Assembly: GCF_002741075.1 (NCBI RefSeq) | Contig: NZ_CP016634.1 | Coordinates: forward strand, 1,713,501 to 1,777,500 | Source of the DNA: Pseudomonas putida | Lineage (GTDB): Bacteria > Pseudomonadota > Gammaproteobacteria > Pseudomonadales > Pseudomonadaceae | Length of the DNA stretch: 64,000 nucleotides | Direction: 5' to 3' | In this document: positions 25,701-34,340 of the stretch, piece by piece | Numbering within the stretch: the stretch's first letter is position 1 | Layout: each line of letters begins with the position of its first letter | Notes under the pieces: generated by a model | What the model saw: only the letters and a program-made list of their open reading frames with translations | Told to the model about the DNA's origin: nothing | Database searches by the model: none | Position numbers and translations under genes: made by a program

Positions 25701-28309
25701 AGGTCATCGAAGCGACGCTGCGTAATCACTTGGCCGACGAGGAAAACGGCGGCTGGTTCCTGTCGCCTAACTCACTTAACTTAGTGGTGAACCTCGATCA
25801 CGTCTGGGCGCAATGCGGCCAGTGCACGGCCGTCACACCGCTCGCATTATCAGGCAAAATTTGCCTGGCGTGCGGGAGTGATCGTGCCACGCTTGTGGAT
25901 CCTGCCATGAGTGAATATCTAACCGCCCGCAAGGGACTCTGGCGCGAACCGGTATGGGAGGCATTGCAGCCAGGTGCGAGGCTCTCCAATCTCAACGTGG
26001 AAGAGCACACGGCACAGTTGTCGAATCGTGATCGAAACAAAGTGCATGCGACCACGGAGCTTTATGAACTGCGTTTCCAGGATGTGCTGATCGATGCTAG
26101 CGACCGCCCGATCGATGTGCTCAGTTGCACGACGACCATGGAAGTAGGCGTCGACATCGGTTCATTGGTAGCGGTTGCTCTGCGCAACGTGCCTCCTCAA
26201 CGAGAAAACTATCAGCAACGCGCTGGGCGGGCGGGGCGCCGAGGTGCATCCGTTTCCACGGTAGTGACCTATTCACAAAACGGCCCGCACGACAGTCACT
26301 ATTTCCTGAACCCCCGGTACATAGTGGCCGGACCACCTCGCACGCCCGAGATCAAGGTGGATAACGCCAAGATTGCTCGTCGTCACGTCCACGCCTATTT
26401 GTTCCAGACGTTCTTCCATGAAGTCATGGCCAAGAATCCGGTACTGCCATCATCCAAGACGGCATTGCTGCAAAAGGCACTGGGTGCGACCCATGATTTC
26501 TTTTTTGGCGGTAACGATTCCGGGCTTAATCTCGAGCAGTTCAAGGCATGGATCACGAGTAACGTGCTTCAGGACAATGGCCCTTTAAAAAGGTCCGTGC
26601 TGGCATGGCTCCCGCCGAGTCTCGATACGCAAGGGGTCACCTTGATGGAGTGGCTCGAAGAGACCGTTCATGGTTTGATGCAGAGGTTGCATGAGCTAGC
26701 GGCGCAGCTACCGCAACAGGCGTTAAGTCAAGCCGACGAGAGCGAAGTGCAAGAGGTAGATGAGGTCAATGACGATGACAGCAATGCATCCGACGCTGAA
26801 ATTGAGCAAAAGGAATTGCTGGAGTTTCTTTTCCACCACGGCTTACTGCCTACCTATGCGTTTCCAACGAATTTGTGCAGCTTCTTGGTGGAGAGCATGG
26901 CCAAGGTAAATGGCAGGTTGGAAATTCAGACTGTCCAACGTCCGCAGCAGTCGATCAGCAAAGCCTTGAGTGAATATGCCCCAGGACGGCTCATCGTGAT
27001 CGATCGACATACTTATCGATCCGGTGGGGTCTTCGCCGACCTGCCAGGGAATGTGGTCAATCGCGCGGCACCTCTGTTCAAAAATGCCAAGCGCCATGTT
27101 CATTGCAAAACCTGCACTTTCGTCCGCAACCCCAATATGCCATCCGACCCCAAAGATCCATGTCCGGTATGCGGCGGCGTGCTTGCCACAGAGATGATGA
27201 TCTTGCCGGAGGTGTTCGGCCCGGAAAAAGCTGAAGACTTGCCTGAAAACGATCGAGAGCAGGAAATTACCTTCGCAACGATGGCGCAATTTCCGCAGCC
27301 TGTTAATCCTGATGAGTTATTCTTTCACCCCTGTGGGCCGAAGGCGAGTTTCACCCATGCAGTTGACCAGACGCTGGTGACAGTCAACCGGGGCATAGAG
27401 GGGGCCGAATCTAGTGGCTTCCTAGTATGCGTTGAATGCGGCCACGCTTCTGTGTCTGACCGCAACGCTCATCTCGGCGCACATGACCGGCCTTACAAGT
27501 TGCTAGCTCCCAAAGGCACACCTGCACAGTGCTCCGGACGCTTTGAGCAAGTCCTCCTAGGTCATGATTTCAAGACTGACTTGCTACTGCTCAGATTGAA
27601 AATTGAAGCGCCGCTGGTTACGAATACGGCCGAGGTTGTGGTCCTGCAAATCCTTGAGGATGCTCTTCACTCTATAGCTGAGGCGCTAAGGCTAGCGGCA
27701 AGCCGGCATCAACAATTGGATCTCGACCCCTCAGAGTTCGGGTCGGGCTTCAGGATCGATCCCGGAGTGCAGGGGGAGGCGCGTGTACTGGAAGTCTTCC
27801 TGTATGACACTCTTTCAGGAGGAGCTGGCTACGCAGAGATCGCAGCCCGCCACATCGTAGAGATCCTAGAGGCAACCCGCCAATTGTTAGAGAACTGCGA
27901 CTGTGAAACGTCCTGCACCGAGTGCTTGAATCACTTCCATAATCAACACCTGCAGAGCCGTCTCAACAGGCATCTCGGAGCCACGCTATTGAAGTACGCC
28001 GTGGATGGCGTAGAGCCTGGCTGTGCGTCCTTAGAGGAGCAGTGGCAGACACTGTCGCAATTGCGCGCCAGCCTCGTACTCGACGGTTACCAGTGTAGGT
28101 TCGATGCGGTGGGATCAGTACCGATGATGGTGCAGCGCAATGGTCGAAGCCTTGCAGTCGGCTGCTTCCCTGGGCTTATTCACACGCCAGATTTCGTGCA
28201 TGGTGTGGCGTCAGCGAAAGGCGTGGATGGCCATCTGGCCCTGAATGAGTATTTGCTCCGGTCAGATATGTCCGGTGCCCACCAAAGGATCAAGGAGTTG
28301 TTCGAGTAG
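22772..28309 (+). CDS. druE: Druantia helicase DruE (DEAH-box + DUF1998)
   Basis: This 1845-residue superfamily 2 helicase is the common effector of all Druantia types. Walker A ATGTGSGKT is at 119-127, DEAH at 346-349, and a motif III-like LTSASLG follows. The C-terminal helicase lobe has TTTMEVGVDIGS and QRAGRAGRRG. The C-terminus carries DUF1998 with LSGGAGYAEI and the CDCETSCTEC cysteine cluster near 1710. Internal CxxC pairs (for example CGQC...CLAC and CKTC...CPVC) suggest extra zinc sites. The length is in the usual DruE range and the gene is intact. It likely translocates on DNA during phage or plasmid restriction; the precise activity is not known from sequence. Confidence 0.93.
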   Translation: MNNTSMAEAVGVHETAKSLTESLRQYIEAQYHIRDEGLVRERHALLQANATIAQTPYVEATQVYKTGEAYQHLAIPPAAASVLNDLSGMGLGLYPRPYEHQAQALSAFLGDESADLVIATGTGSGKTESFLMPVIGSLAIEGAERPKSASMPGCRAMLLYPMNALVNDQLARIRRIFGNADAAGILQQGRTLPIRFGSYTGRTPYPGKRESSRDERFIKPLFEQFYKRVANVPAVQGELARIGRWPSKDLVGFYADDSVQTKTYSSGKRQGKQFISKNWKGRLLTQPGDRELMTRDEMQVRCPELLITNYSMLEYMLMRPIERDIFEQTKDWLKSDVRNEFILVLDEAHMYRGAGGAEVALLIRRLCARLDIPRERMRCILTSASLGSEEAAAYNGERFARDLTGLQESSPRRLRVIQGTHELRPGDRSITDAQMQALASLDLPAFQRAANDLSSAMRALNDLARALGWDSFQGSDHAGLRNWLFENLTEFGPLERLIELVSGKAEKLDDLGEKLFGRTQDNSPEKATDALLALGSYAQRRADGRVLLPTRLHLFHRGLPGLYACIDPDCSSRHGKHEGSTVLGSLRTKPSTQCNCESKGRVFEFLTHRDCGAAFVRGYVNAAMDFVWHQPNGPFSEAGTAALMPVDIFVEETTHPRSRHRDKWLHISTGIMSSTSQEGVEGFRRVRVPDKTPIGEPITFDNCPVCTRRIRNGKDEPSKIMDHVTKGEAPFTTLVRTQMARQPESRVVDARHPNGGRKVLIFSDGRQKAARLARDIPRDIELDVFRQAIALACQKLRDISREPRPTQVLYTGFLAVLSEFDLPLFDGVDARKVADAIALYKRDCDSDLEEALQQNGLPPELPARYRIALLKLLCSSYYSLTGTTIGYVEPVTTKLRKIKQDLVAAGVTIADQDLRALAIGWIEMLLQDFAFDKSIDRILRIKAAGYGKPSWSSNGKFDKALREALATHLPGHLATLEVIEATLRNHLADEENGGWFLSPNSLNLVVNLDHVWAQCGQCTAVTPLALSGKICLACGSDRATLVDPAMSEYLTARKGLWREPVWEALQPGARLSNLNVEEHTAQLSNRDRNKVHATTELYELRFQDVLIDASDRPIDVLSCTTTMEVGVDIGSLVAVALRNVPPQRENYQQRAGRAGRRGASVSTVVTYSQNGPHDSHYFLNPRYIVAGPPRTPEIKVDNAKIARRHVHAYLFQTFFHEVMAKNPVLPSSKTALLQKALGATHDFFFGGNDSGLNLEQFKAWITSNVLQDNGPLKRSVLAWLPPSLDTQGVTLMEWLEETVHGLMQRLHELAAQLPQQALSQADESEVQEVDEVNDDDSNASDAEIEQKELLEFLFHHGLLPTYAFPTNLCSFLVESMAKVNGRLEIQTVQRPQQSISKALSEYAPGRLIVIDRHTYRSGGVFADLPGNVVNRAAPLFKNAKRHVHCKTCTFVRNPNMPSDPKDPCPVCGGVLATEMMILPEVFGPEKAEDLPENDREQEITFATMAQFPQPVNPDELFFHPCGPKASFTHAVDQTLVTVNRGIEGAESSGFLVCVECGHASVSDRNAHLGAHDRPYKLLAPKGTPAQCSGRFEQVLLGHDFKTDLLLLRLKIEAPLVTNTAEVVVLQILEDALHSIAEALRLAASRHQQLDLDPSEFGSGFRIDPGVQGEARVLEVFLYDTLSGGAGYAEIAARHIVEILEATRQLLENCDCETSCTECLNHFHNQHLQSRLNRHLGATLLKYAVDGVEPGCASLEEQWQTLSQLRASLVLDGYQCRFDAVGSVPMMVQRNGRSLAVGCFPGLIHTPDFVHGVASAKGVDGHLALNEYLLRSDMSGAHQRIKELFE

Positions 28310-28350
28310 CCAAACAGGGACTAAACCGCGCGTATAAAGCAAGGGCGAAG

Positions 28351-28383
28351 GCCCGTTGGCCGCACTAAGAGCGGCCAACGGGC
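28351..28383 (+). terminator. 13-bp perfect hairpin after druE
   Basis: GCCCGTTGGCCGC pairs perfectly with GCGGCCAACGGGC around the loop ACTAAGA, 42 bp beyond the druE stop. There is no U-tract, so it may stabilise the transcript end or cooperate with another factor. Confidence 0.5.
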
Positions 28384-28829
28384 TCGCAATTACCGAATAT
28401 GCTGGCCTGGAAAAGTAATCAAGGCCAACCTCATTTGCGAGCAGACACGTGCGGTAGGTGGAAGGCTAGGGTGGGGCTGTCAAGCATTGAAAACAGACGG
28501 CAAGAAGACTCAGTTCATCAGCGCGAGATCAATCAGATTGGGCAGTACTGTCTCCGCGTGGCCTATCAGCATGATCTCGTTCGGGTTGTTCATTGATACA
28601 TCTTTGCGTTGACGTATATGACCACTGCACCAGACGCCAACACGATATCTGGTAAGTCAGCAGCAGGCCTGTGGATCGCGCTGGATTTCGTAGATAGCTT
28701 GTTGCATTAAACCGAGGCCGAGTACGATCGCCCTGAGCAATCTGCGTCTGGCTTAAAACACAACAGCGATAAAAGGGTGATTACGAGGGAACGTCTTATG
28801 AGAGTTCAGAGCAACACATCAGTAAGGCA

Positions 28830-28853
28830 AAAGCCCGGTCGTTACCGGGCTTT
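28830..28853. terminator. bidirectional rho-independent terminator-like hairpin
   Basis: AAAGCCCGGT-CGTT-ACCGGGCTTT is a perfect 10-bp stem with A and T at its ends. It can act on either strand between the convergent Druantia and recombinase operons. Confidence 0.65.
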
Positions 28854-29073
28854 GCAGATCCCTCTAGGGGAGATAAAGCTAAAGTGCCTCAAGGGCTACC
28901 AGCCAAACTCTACGAGCGGTTGGCGCACATGTCAACGCTTTGCGCGTGGGACGAAGTAGCCAGGATACGTGTACCGCAATGTGTAGTCGTCAGAGCTGAG
29001 GCAGTCCCGTCTAGTACTGCTGGCAGGTGACCATGCCGTAATCTGTAGTCGATATGAAGACCTCTAAGCTGAC

Positions 29074-29472
29074 CTATCGGCTGTTTCTCAACGGTGCCAT
29101 AACTGACTCAACGTCCAAACCGTTCATAAGGCAGTTGTGTGCTATGACTGACAGAGCCTCGAAAAGCTTGTCTCGCTGTCTTTCCAACGCAGCATTCTCC
29201 GCTTGAAGACTTGCAATACGCTCTTCGAGACTTCGGCGCCGGCGGGCACCATCCGGATCCCTCCCGCTTTCTCTCATTTGAACAATACGGGCGGCCTCAA
29301 TTCTGTCTCCACGCTCACCTCCTAGCGTAGCTCGGCTTGTCAGGCCCAGTCGGCGCTGCACCTCCGGTCGGGAAATGGGAGCGAGCTCCACTCCTGAGCT
29401 AATCATCTGGGCGAGGAGAGCGTCTATTGCTTCGTCAAGAGTGCTGCCCCTCAATGTCTGTCGTCGCGCCAT
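29074..29472 (-). CDS. TnpC-like small coiled-coil protein of the recombinase set
   Basis: This is a 132-residue basic protein. An N-terminal region with a winged-helix look (ISRPEVQRRLGLTSRATLGG) is followed by a coiled coil (LEERIASLQAENAALERQRD). It lies 8 bp after the large recombinase gene. Size, position and coiled coil match TnpC of Tn554-type elements (DUF6262-like), a DNA-binding accessory that assists recombination orientation. The third gene of Gamma-Mobile-Trio modules is another possible match; the two cannot be told apart without a profile search. Confidence 0.65.
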   Translation of the reverse strand: MARRQTLRGSTLDEAIDALLAQMISSGVELAPISRPEVQRRLGLTSRATLGGERGDRIEAARIVQMRESGRDPDGARRRRSLEERIASLQAENAALERQRDKLFEALSVIAHNCLMNGLDVESVMAPLRNSR

Positions 29473-29480
29473 AGTTGTCC

Positions 29481-31568
29481 CTAGTCATCTGATACCGAAC
29501 TGTGTCGTTTGTCCGAGTCCGCAACCGTGATTGGACGCCCATTTGGAAACACGCGTTGCACACCTCCACTGGTATCGCGTGCAAGGACAGATTTTAAATT
29601 GTTGAGCTTGTCTTCCTGGTCTGCTAGCCATACATCGCTGCCTGCCTCTCCGTTCCCTGCGTCTCGCATGATGGATATTACCTTCGTCAGATTCTTAGCT
29701 TGTTCTTCAAGGTTGACCCGCTCCGATGGAGTGCCCATCAGATGTAGATGCGAGCAGCCATTCCAGCACTGAAGATGCTTAGGGCAGGGTGACTGGGAGA
29801 AATCGTGGATACAACCTCCGAAAGGGGTCACATGCAGCGCCGTGGCGTGTACGGTGAGGAATGCTTCTGCAGTTATTGTCCCTTTATCTGATAGCAAAGC
29901 ATGGTAACTGTCGGTCAAAGCGCCATGAATGCGCTTATCTCTTATGCCCGCATGTAGAAAGTCGATACGCTCGCGATGGCTATTGAACGCCAAGAACTCT
30001 TGATGGGTAGCGGTGTTTTCTTCAATGCTTGTGTGTTGGTAATAGACATTCTGGTCGAGGCGTTTTCGCCCCAGAGCCAGCGCCTGCTGAACATTGCTCA
30101 TCCCAGTAAGATGGTAAATAGTATTTCGCCAATGGCGCGGTTGATGGCTAGTCAGCTTGATCGGTGTCCCATCAGCTTCAAATAATGAACGGCGCGAGAA
30201 TATGGACGAGAATCGCGGATCCGCGCCGAGCGCTCGGTTAATGTCAACCAACATCACTCGTCGTGGGATGGCACGGAACACATTGGCCTCACGCCCCCCC
30301 AATCGAAATTGTCCTTCAAATGCGATGGCAAGTGTTTCACTCGTTTTTAGGACTATACGAAGCTTACCGCTGACATTTTCGGTAAGCGCGGCATGATCAT
30401 GAAGTTTAGGGACCAGAAAACTCTCAATATCGCCGGCTAAGTAATGTCGCCTCCGCGCCTTGCTAGGATGGATTCCATTTCTTGAAAAGTACGCACTTAG
30501 GTTCCGAGACGCATCGCGATTCTGACTGAATCCAAGCCAGCTAAAAACTTCAGCTTCTGACATTTCCTTCTTGGGCGAGTAGTCCCAGAGCCGCCCTGGA
30601 TGATCTTCTTGCCATTTAGCTATTTCGCGTTGTTCCTGGGTCAGTAACTTAAGTCGCTTGACTGCACGCCTAGCTAGAGGGACATCGCTTTCCGCAAACC
30701 AATGAATTCGGGATTGAAATTGCTTTTCCGCAAAGTACCTAATCCCGCATTCGACCAGAGGCTTGCCATGGGCGTCGACAACTACTTCTCCTGTCGTCCC
30801 TTTGATCGGCCTTTCGACCCAACAATCATAGGGTATTACTGCTACTTCATTACCTCGTTGTCCAGTCGCGATCAATAAATCGATCACGCGCAGCAGAATT
30901 TCTTCGCCGTCACTGAGTGGATTGTTCGAACATACGGCATATGCCTCCATCGCCTCACGAGAAGGTAATTTATCATCAGATTTACGCTGTTTTACCACTC
31001 GATCAGGATCGTACAATGAAATGTAATCGTGTCGGCGTTTTTCTGGCTTTATATCATGCTCAAAGTGGATGGCGATCTCGGTTAATTGCATATTATCAAT
31101 CGTATCCGCTATTACTTGGAGGTGAGAGATCGCATCATAGAGATTCTTGTAGCTGCTCTCACGGAGAAATCCTACGACGCGATCAAAGTCTCCTCGCGTC
31201 AATTGTGTGGGGTCGGATACACCGCGCTCAAACAAGGGATTGTAGAGCCGGCGGACGGCAATATTGTATGCAGCCACCATCGAAAACTTCAGGCTCCGGG
31301 TGCGTTGTAAATACACAATCAGGGCCTTGTTAAAATCTTGGAAAACGAGAGGGAGTGGGCCCTTCGCCGGAGTTGGATAGCCCGTTTTTTCGAGTGCTTG
31401 CCGGTGCGTCTCGAAGGTGAGCGTATTTTGCTTTCCCCGTTGTGGTAACCAGCCTCCAACGCCCCATAACGATGACGCCCACGGTGTTGAAATCGGTAGC
31501 GAATGGAAAATCGCTTGTTCCTGTGTAACAAAACCTTCGAGGCGTTGACTTGCTCTAGACAGCGTCAT
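29481..31568 (-). CDS. large tyrosine recombinase (TnpB-like)
   Basis: About 695 residues from the ATG at 31568, chosen because GAGGATG lies at good spacing; the frame opens 15 bases earlier. A catalytic arginine sits in ATGQRGNEV (about 233), HQPRHW near 479, and the tyrosine in NVYYQH near 510. A C-terminal cysteine cluster (GGCIHDFSQSPCP...CWNGC, about 584-609) is typical of TnpB proteins from Tn554-type elements. The region is AT-richer than the core, consistent with import. It overlaps the middle recombinase gene by 14 bp, so translation is coupled. It should catalyse strand exchange with its partners. Confidence 0.88.
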   Translation of the reverse strand: MTLSRASQRLEGFVTQEQAIFHSLPISTPWASSLWGVGGWLPQRGKQNTLTFETHRQALEKTGYPTPAKGPLPLVFQDFNKALIVYLQRTRSLKFSMVAAYNIAVRRLYNPLFERGVSDPTQLTRGDFDRVVGFLRESSYKNLYDAISHLQVIADTIDNMQLTEIAIHFEHDIKPEKRRHDYISLYDPDRVVKQRKSDDKLPSREAMEAYAVCSNNPLSDGEEILLRVIDLLIATGQRGNEVAVIPYDCWVERPIKGTTGEVVVDAHGKPLVECGIRYFAEKQFQSRIHWFAESDVPLARRAVKRLKLLTQEQREIAKWQEDHPGRLWDYSPKKEMSEAEVFSWLGFSQNRDASRNLSAYFSRNGIHPSKARRRHYLAGDIESFLVPKLHDHAALTENVSGKLRIVLKTSETLAIAFEGQFRLGGREANVFRAIPRRVMLVDINRALGADPRFSSIFSRRSLFEADGTPIKLTSHQPRHWRNTIYHLTGMSNVQQALALGRKRLDQNVYYQHTSIEENTATHQEFLAFNSHRERIDFLHAGIRDKRIHGALTDSYHALLSDKGTITAEAFLTVHATALHVTPFGGCIHDFSQSPCPKHLQCWNGCSHLHLMGTPSERVNLEEQAKNLTKVISIMRDAGNGEAGSDVWLADQEDKLNNLKSVLARDTSGGVQRVFPNGRPITVADSDKRHSSVSDD

Positions 31569-33075
31569 CTGCAGCATCCTCATTTTGTCGCCGGCAGCGC
31601 TCGATCGTAGCGCTTACCGCTAGGATGGTTGTCTGATGCTGGGCGAGGGGCCGGTTGTGAATGAGGTCACCGGCCAGTTCTGCCATATCAATGAACCGTT
31701 GGGCCTCCCTCTGGAGCGCATCCTTTACCTGCTCATGGCGCCCGTCAGCAAAGGGGTGGAACTTCTTGCAGGTGTAGCACGCGTATATCGGGTTGTAGGG
31801 ACAGTGGGTATGAACGGGCAGGGCGCAGGCACCAATATCGCCTATGTATTGCGTATCAATGACGCCGCGGACGGCTCTTTCAGGAGCTGTGTCGCGGCGT
31901 TGGACGATTTCCCCAGTTAATAAGCTGCGCATGATGCGTTGATAGACCGGGCTTTTACCTAGTGCTTTCTCTTTGACCCGGGCAATGTTGGGGGTGGCCG
32001 TTACGTAAGCACGCGCTGCAACCGTGCTGTTGTGTCCGAGCAGTTCGGCAATCATGTCCGCCGGAGTTCCCTGATCCGCCAAGCCTTGCCCGAGGTGATG
32101 ACGCAACAACATGGTTACTTGACTCGGCCTATCTATCCCAGCTTCACGCAACTCGTGTTTGAGGCCTGAACCGATTTCAAGAACCGAGAGACGCCGTCCA
32201 CAAGGATTGACGAATAATGGTTCACAGTCGCTACCAAAACGGCGTTGAATTTCTGAAACGTGCCGTGAGATTTTCTCGCCCAGGCGGGTGGTTATTTTGC
32301 GGGGGCGCCGCTCAGGCCTGCGCTGGCCGATCTTTTTGGCCATGGGGAGCCATAGAGTATAGTATGTCTCATGATCAGCACTTTCAATTAATTCAAAATC
32401 GGCAATGTCTAGCGAACGGAACTGGATGGATCTTGGTGCGAGTTCGAAACCCAAGTGAAGCGCCATATTAAGCTGGATTTCCTCCCAAGTGCAAAATGAT
32501 AAATCTCGTCCGATGCGCTTTAGCAACCGAATTTCTTCATCGAGCTCTAAGCTAGACTGCGAGAGAAAAATCCTCGCATACGGATCAACCCGATCCGATC
32601 TTGCATCCTTGACTTTTAAGTAAGATCTTGTGTCGAACCCATTAATTCCTCTATCGTTTGCCCAACGATAAAACCCCCGAAATCCTACCAAAGCTCTTCT
32701 AGATTTTTTTAACTTTTCAAGAGCTGAGCTTAGCTCAGCGGATTCCCAAGGGAGCCCAGTCGCTAGGTTCGTATTAGATAAAGAGCGAAGGGAGTCTGCG
32801 AACATTGCCGCTGTTCGAGGCGCGTATTTCTCAAGTGCGTAGGCCATGAAGCCCTTCCCAATTTCGATGAGCTCTGAGTTCAATTGAAGCGCAGCCCAAT
32901 CGATTGTCATTGCGAGCCCGCCGTCGTACCACGTCCACACCGGCAAACGGGTATCGACGTACTTTGGCTGATCATTGGTGCGAGTTCGAATCGCAACCAG
33001 AGCCGGGCCCTCGAATACGTAGGCCGAAAGAGAGGAGGAGGGTGATGCCTGTTTGGGATCGGCTGATTTAGGCAC
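31555..33075 (-). CDS. middle tyrosine recombinase
   Basis: This 506-residue phage-integrase-type protein has catalytic residues in ELAPRSIQF (R, about 217), LLRHHLGQG (about 322), LLGHNST (about 345) and ARAYV (Y, about 355). A C-terminal cysteine motif (HCPYNPIYACYTC) follows. The GTG start at 33075 has a strong AAGGAGG. It begins 11 bp after the first recombinase gene ends and overlaps the third. Three consecutive tyrosine recombinases of different sizes are characteristic of trio-type mobile modules. Confidence 0.87.
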   Translation of the reverse strand: MPKSADPKQASPSSSLSAYVFEGPALVAIRTRTNDQPKYVDTRLPVWTWYDGGLAMTIDWAALQLNSELIEIGKGFMAYALEKYAPRTAAMFADSLRSLSNTNLATGLPWESAELSSALEKLKKSRRALVGFRGFYRWANDRGINGFDTRSYLKVKDARSDRVDPYARIFLSQSSLELDEEIRLLKRIGRDLSFCTWEEIQLNMALHLGFELAPRSIQFRSLDIADFELIESADHETYYTLWLPMAKKIGQRRPERRPRKITTRLGEKISRHVSEIQRRFGSDCEPLFVNPCGRRLSVLEIGSGLKHELREAGIDRPSQVTMLLRHHLGQGLADQGTPADMIAELLGHNSTVAARAYVTATPNIARVKEKALGKSPVYQRIMRSLLTGEIVQRRDTAPERAVRGVIDTQYIGDIGACALPVHTHCPYNPIYACYTCKKFHPFADGRHEQVKDALQREAQRFIDMAELAGDLIHNRPLAQHQTTILAVSATIERCRRQNEDAADDAV

Positions 33076-33086
33076 GACGAACCTCC

Positions 33087-34340
33087 TTAACTGTCAAGTC
33101 GGCCCCAAGCTGCCGAGGCACGCTGCGCGTTATGGCGGTTGGCCGACTCGGCTAGATAACGACTTGCATAACGACGTGGCATCGCCGAAGTCTCAGCCCA
33201 ACCGCAGACTCGCCGCAGTTCGTCCGTGGCGCGCTCCAGGTCGTGCCCACGCTGCTCGACCAGGTAAGCCAAGAAACGGTCGGCGAAGGTGTGGCGAAAG
33301 TCATGCGCAGAAAGAGTAGGCAACAACCCCGGATGCGCCAGTTCAATGGTCAGAAACAGCCGATCGAGGACGTTAGACAATGCGCGAATCGACAGCGGGC
33401 GGCCTCTGTCAGAGATGAACAGATAGCGGTGCAGCAATTTCATTGGTTTGCCGTCACGTAGAGGACGCCGTTCGCTCTGGATGTAGTGCTCGTAGACCTC
33501 ATACAACTGTGCAGAAATACCTACGGTTCGTCCGTGGGTTTTCAGCGCAGGCTCTTCAGCACGTGGGTCGGCGGGGTCATGTTCGCGGTCATTGATGGTG
33601 ACATAGGCGTGCTGAGAACCCTTATTAATATCCGTGGTGTAGAGCTTCAAAAGCTCTCCACGACGCATGCCGGTTTCCAGCAACAATTCAATCATTAGCC
33701 AATTGCGCAACTGCAATCGCTTGGGAAACGGATTTCCCACAGCACCCGGACGAATCAGTGTGCGAACGATCTGGAGTTGGGGATCGGTCAGGCTGCGATA
33801 ACGGGCATGGTCGGGACGAACATTGGTGATATGGCTGTCAAAGCGTCGCTCAATGACGTCGGCAACATCTGCAAATGCCACCTCGAGGTTAGCTTGAGTG
33901 GCTGAATTCTGACGAGCGCGCGGGATGTATCGTGTAACAGACCATGACAGATACTGCTTCAACTGCCGCAGGTACTGGTCACGGGTGTGCGGATCTATCG
34001 GTGGCAGAGATGCCGTTGCAGTTGTGCCGATTCGGGCGACCAGATTATCCGCCTGGCGACCGCTTTGGAGCCAGAGGGTGTAACCGTCCAGCAGTGCCAA
34101 AATCGTCTCGAAGTGACAGGCCATGATGGCCTCATCGATATCAAGCCCCCGGCTTTCGGCATAGGTGTAGAAAGCCTGGATCGCACGCAGGTGCGCTGCG
34201 ACGGTGTTGTAGGCACGATGCTTGAATCTGAGCTGGACGTAGATAAATGGGACCAGCTTGGGCAAGGGCGCCGCTGAACCATCCTGCACAAGCACTGGCA
34301 CGCGCTGGCCTGACGAGAAATGAGACTGAACCAGCTTCAT
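33087..34340 (-). CDS. first tyrosine recombinase (TnpA-like)
   Basis: This is a 417-residue tyrosine recombinase: arginine in ETGMRRGELL (about 224), HDFRHTF near 346 and the tyrosine in PRRYASRYL near 388. A SAM-like N-terminal DNA-binding domain covers about 25-170. The ATG at 34340 is preferred over the frame's earlier ATG because GAGGTG lies 7 bases upstream. As promoter-proximal gene of the set, it lies closest to the presumed island end and to the core chromosome. Confidence 0.88.
   Translation of the reverse strand: MKLVQSHFSSGQRVPVLVQDGSAAPLPKLVPFIYVQLRFKHRAYNTVAAHLRAIQAFYTYAESRGLDIDEAIMACHFETILALLDGYTLWLQSGRQADNLVARIGTTATASLPPIDPHTRDQYLRQLKQYLSWSVTRYIPRARQNSATQANLEVAFADVADVIERRFDSHITNVRPDHARYRSLTDPQLQIVRTLIRPGAVGNPFPKRLQLRNWLMIELLLETGMRRGELLKLYTTDINKGSQHAYVTINDREHDPADPRAEEPALKTHGRTVGISAQLYEVYEHYIQSERRPLRDGKPMKLLHRYLFISDRGRPLSIRALSNVLDRLFLTIELAHPGLLPTLSAHDFRHTFADRFLAYLVEQRGHDLERATDELRRVCGWAETSAMPRRYASRYLAESANRHNAQRASAAWGRLDS

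Larger units (their letters stand above)
28310..29073. other. non-coding interval between druE and recombinase genes
   Basis: No supported gene is present in this 764-bp stretch between convergent operons. It holds two strong hairpins described separately. Short open frames here lack codon bias and ribosome binding sites. Confidence 0.55.

Noticed and set aside
28399..28959. Two short plus-strand frames after druE
   Set aside because: No codon bias, no Shine-Dalgarno, and one spans a terminator hairpin.
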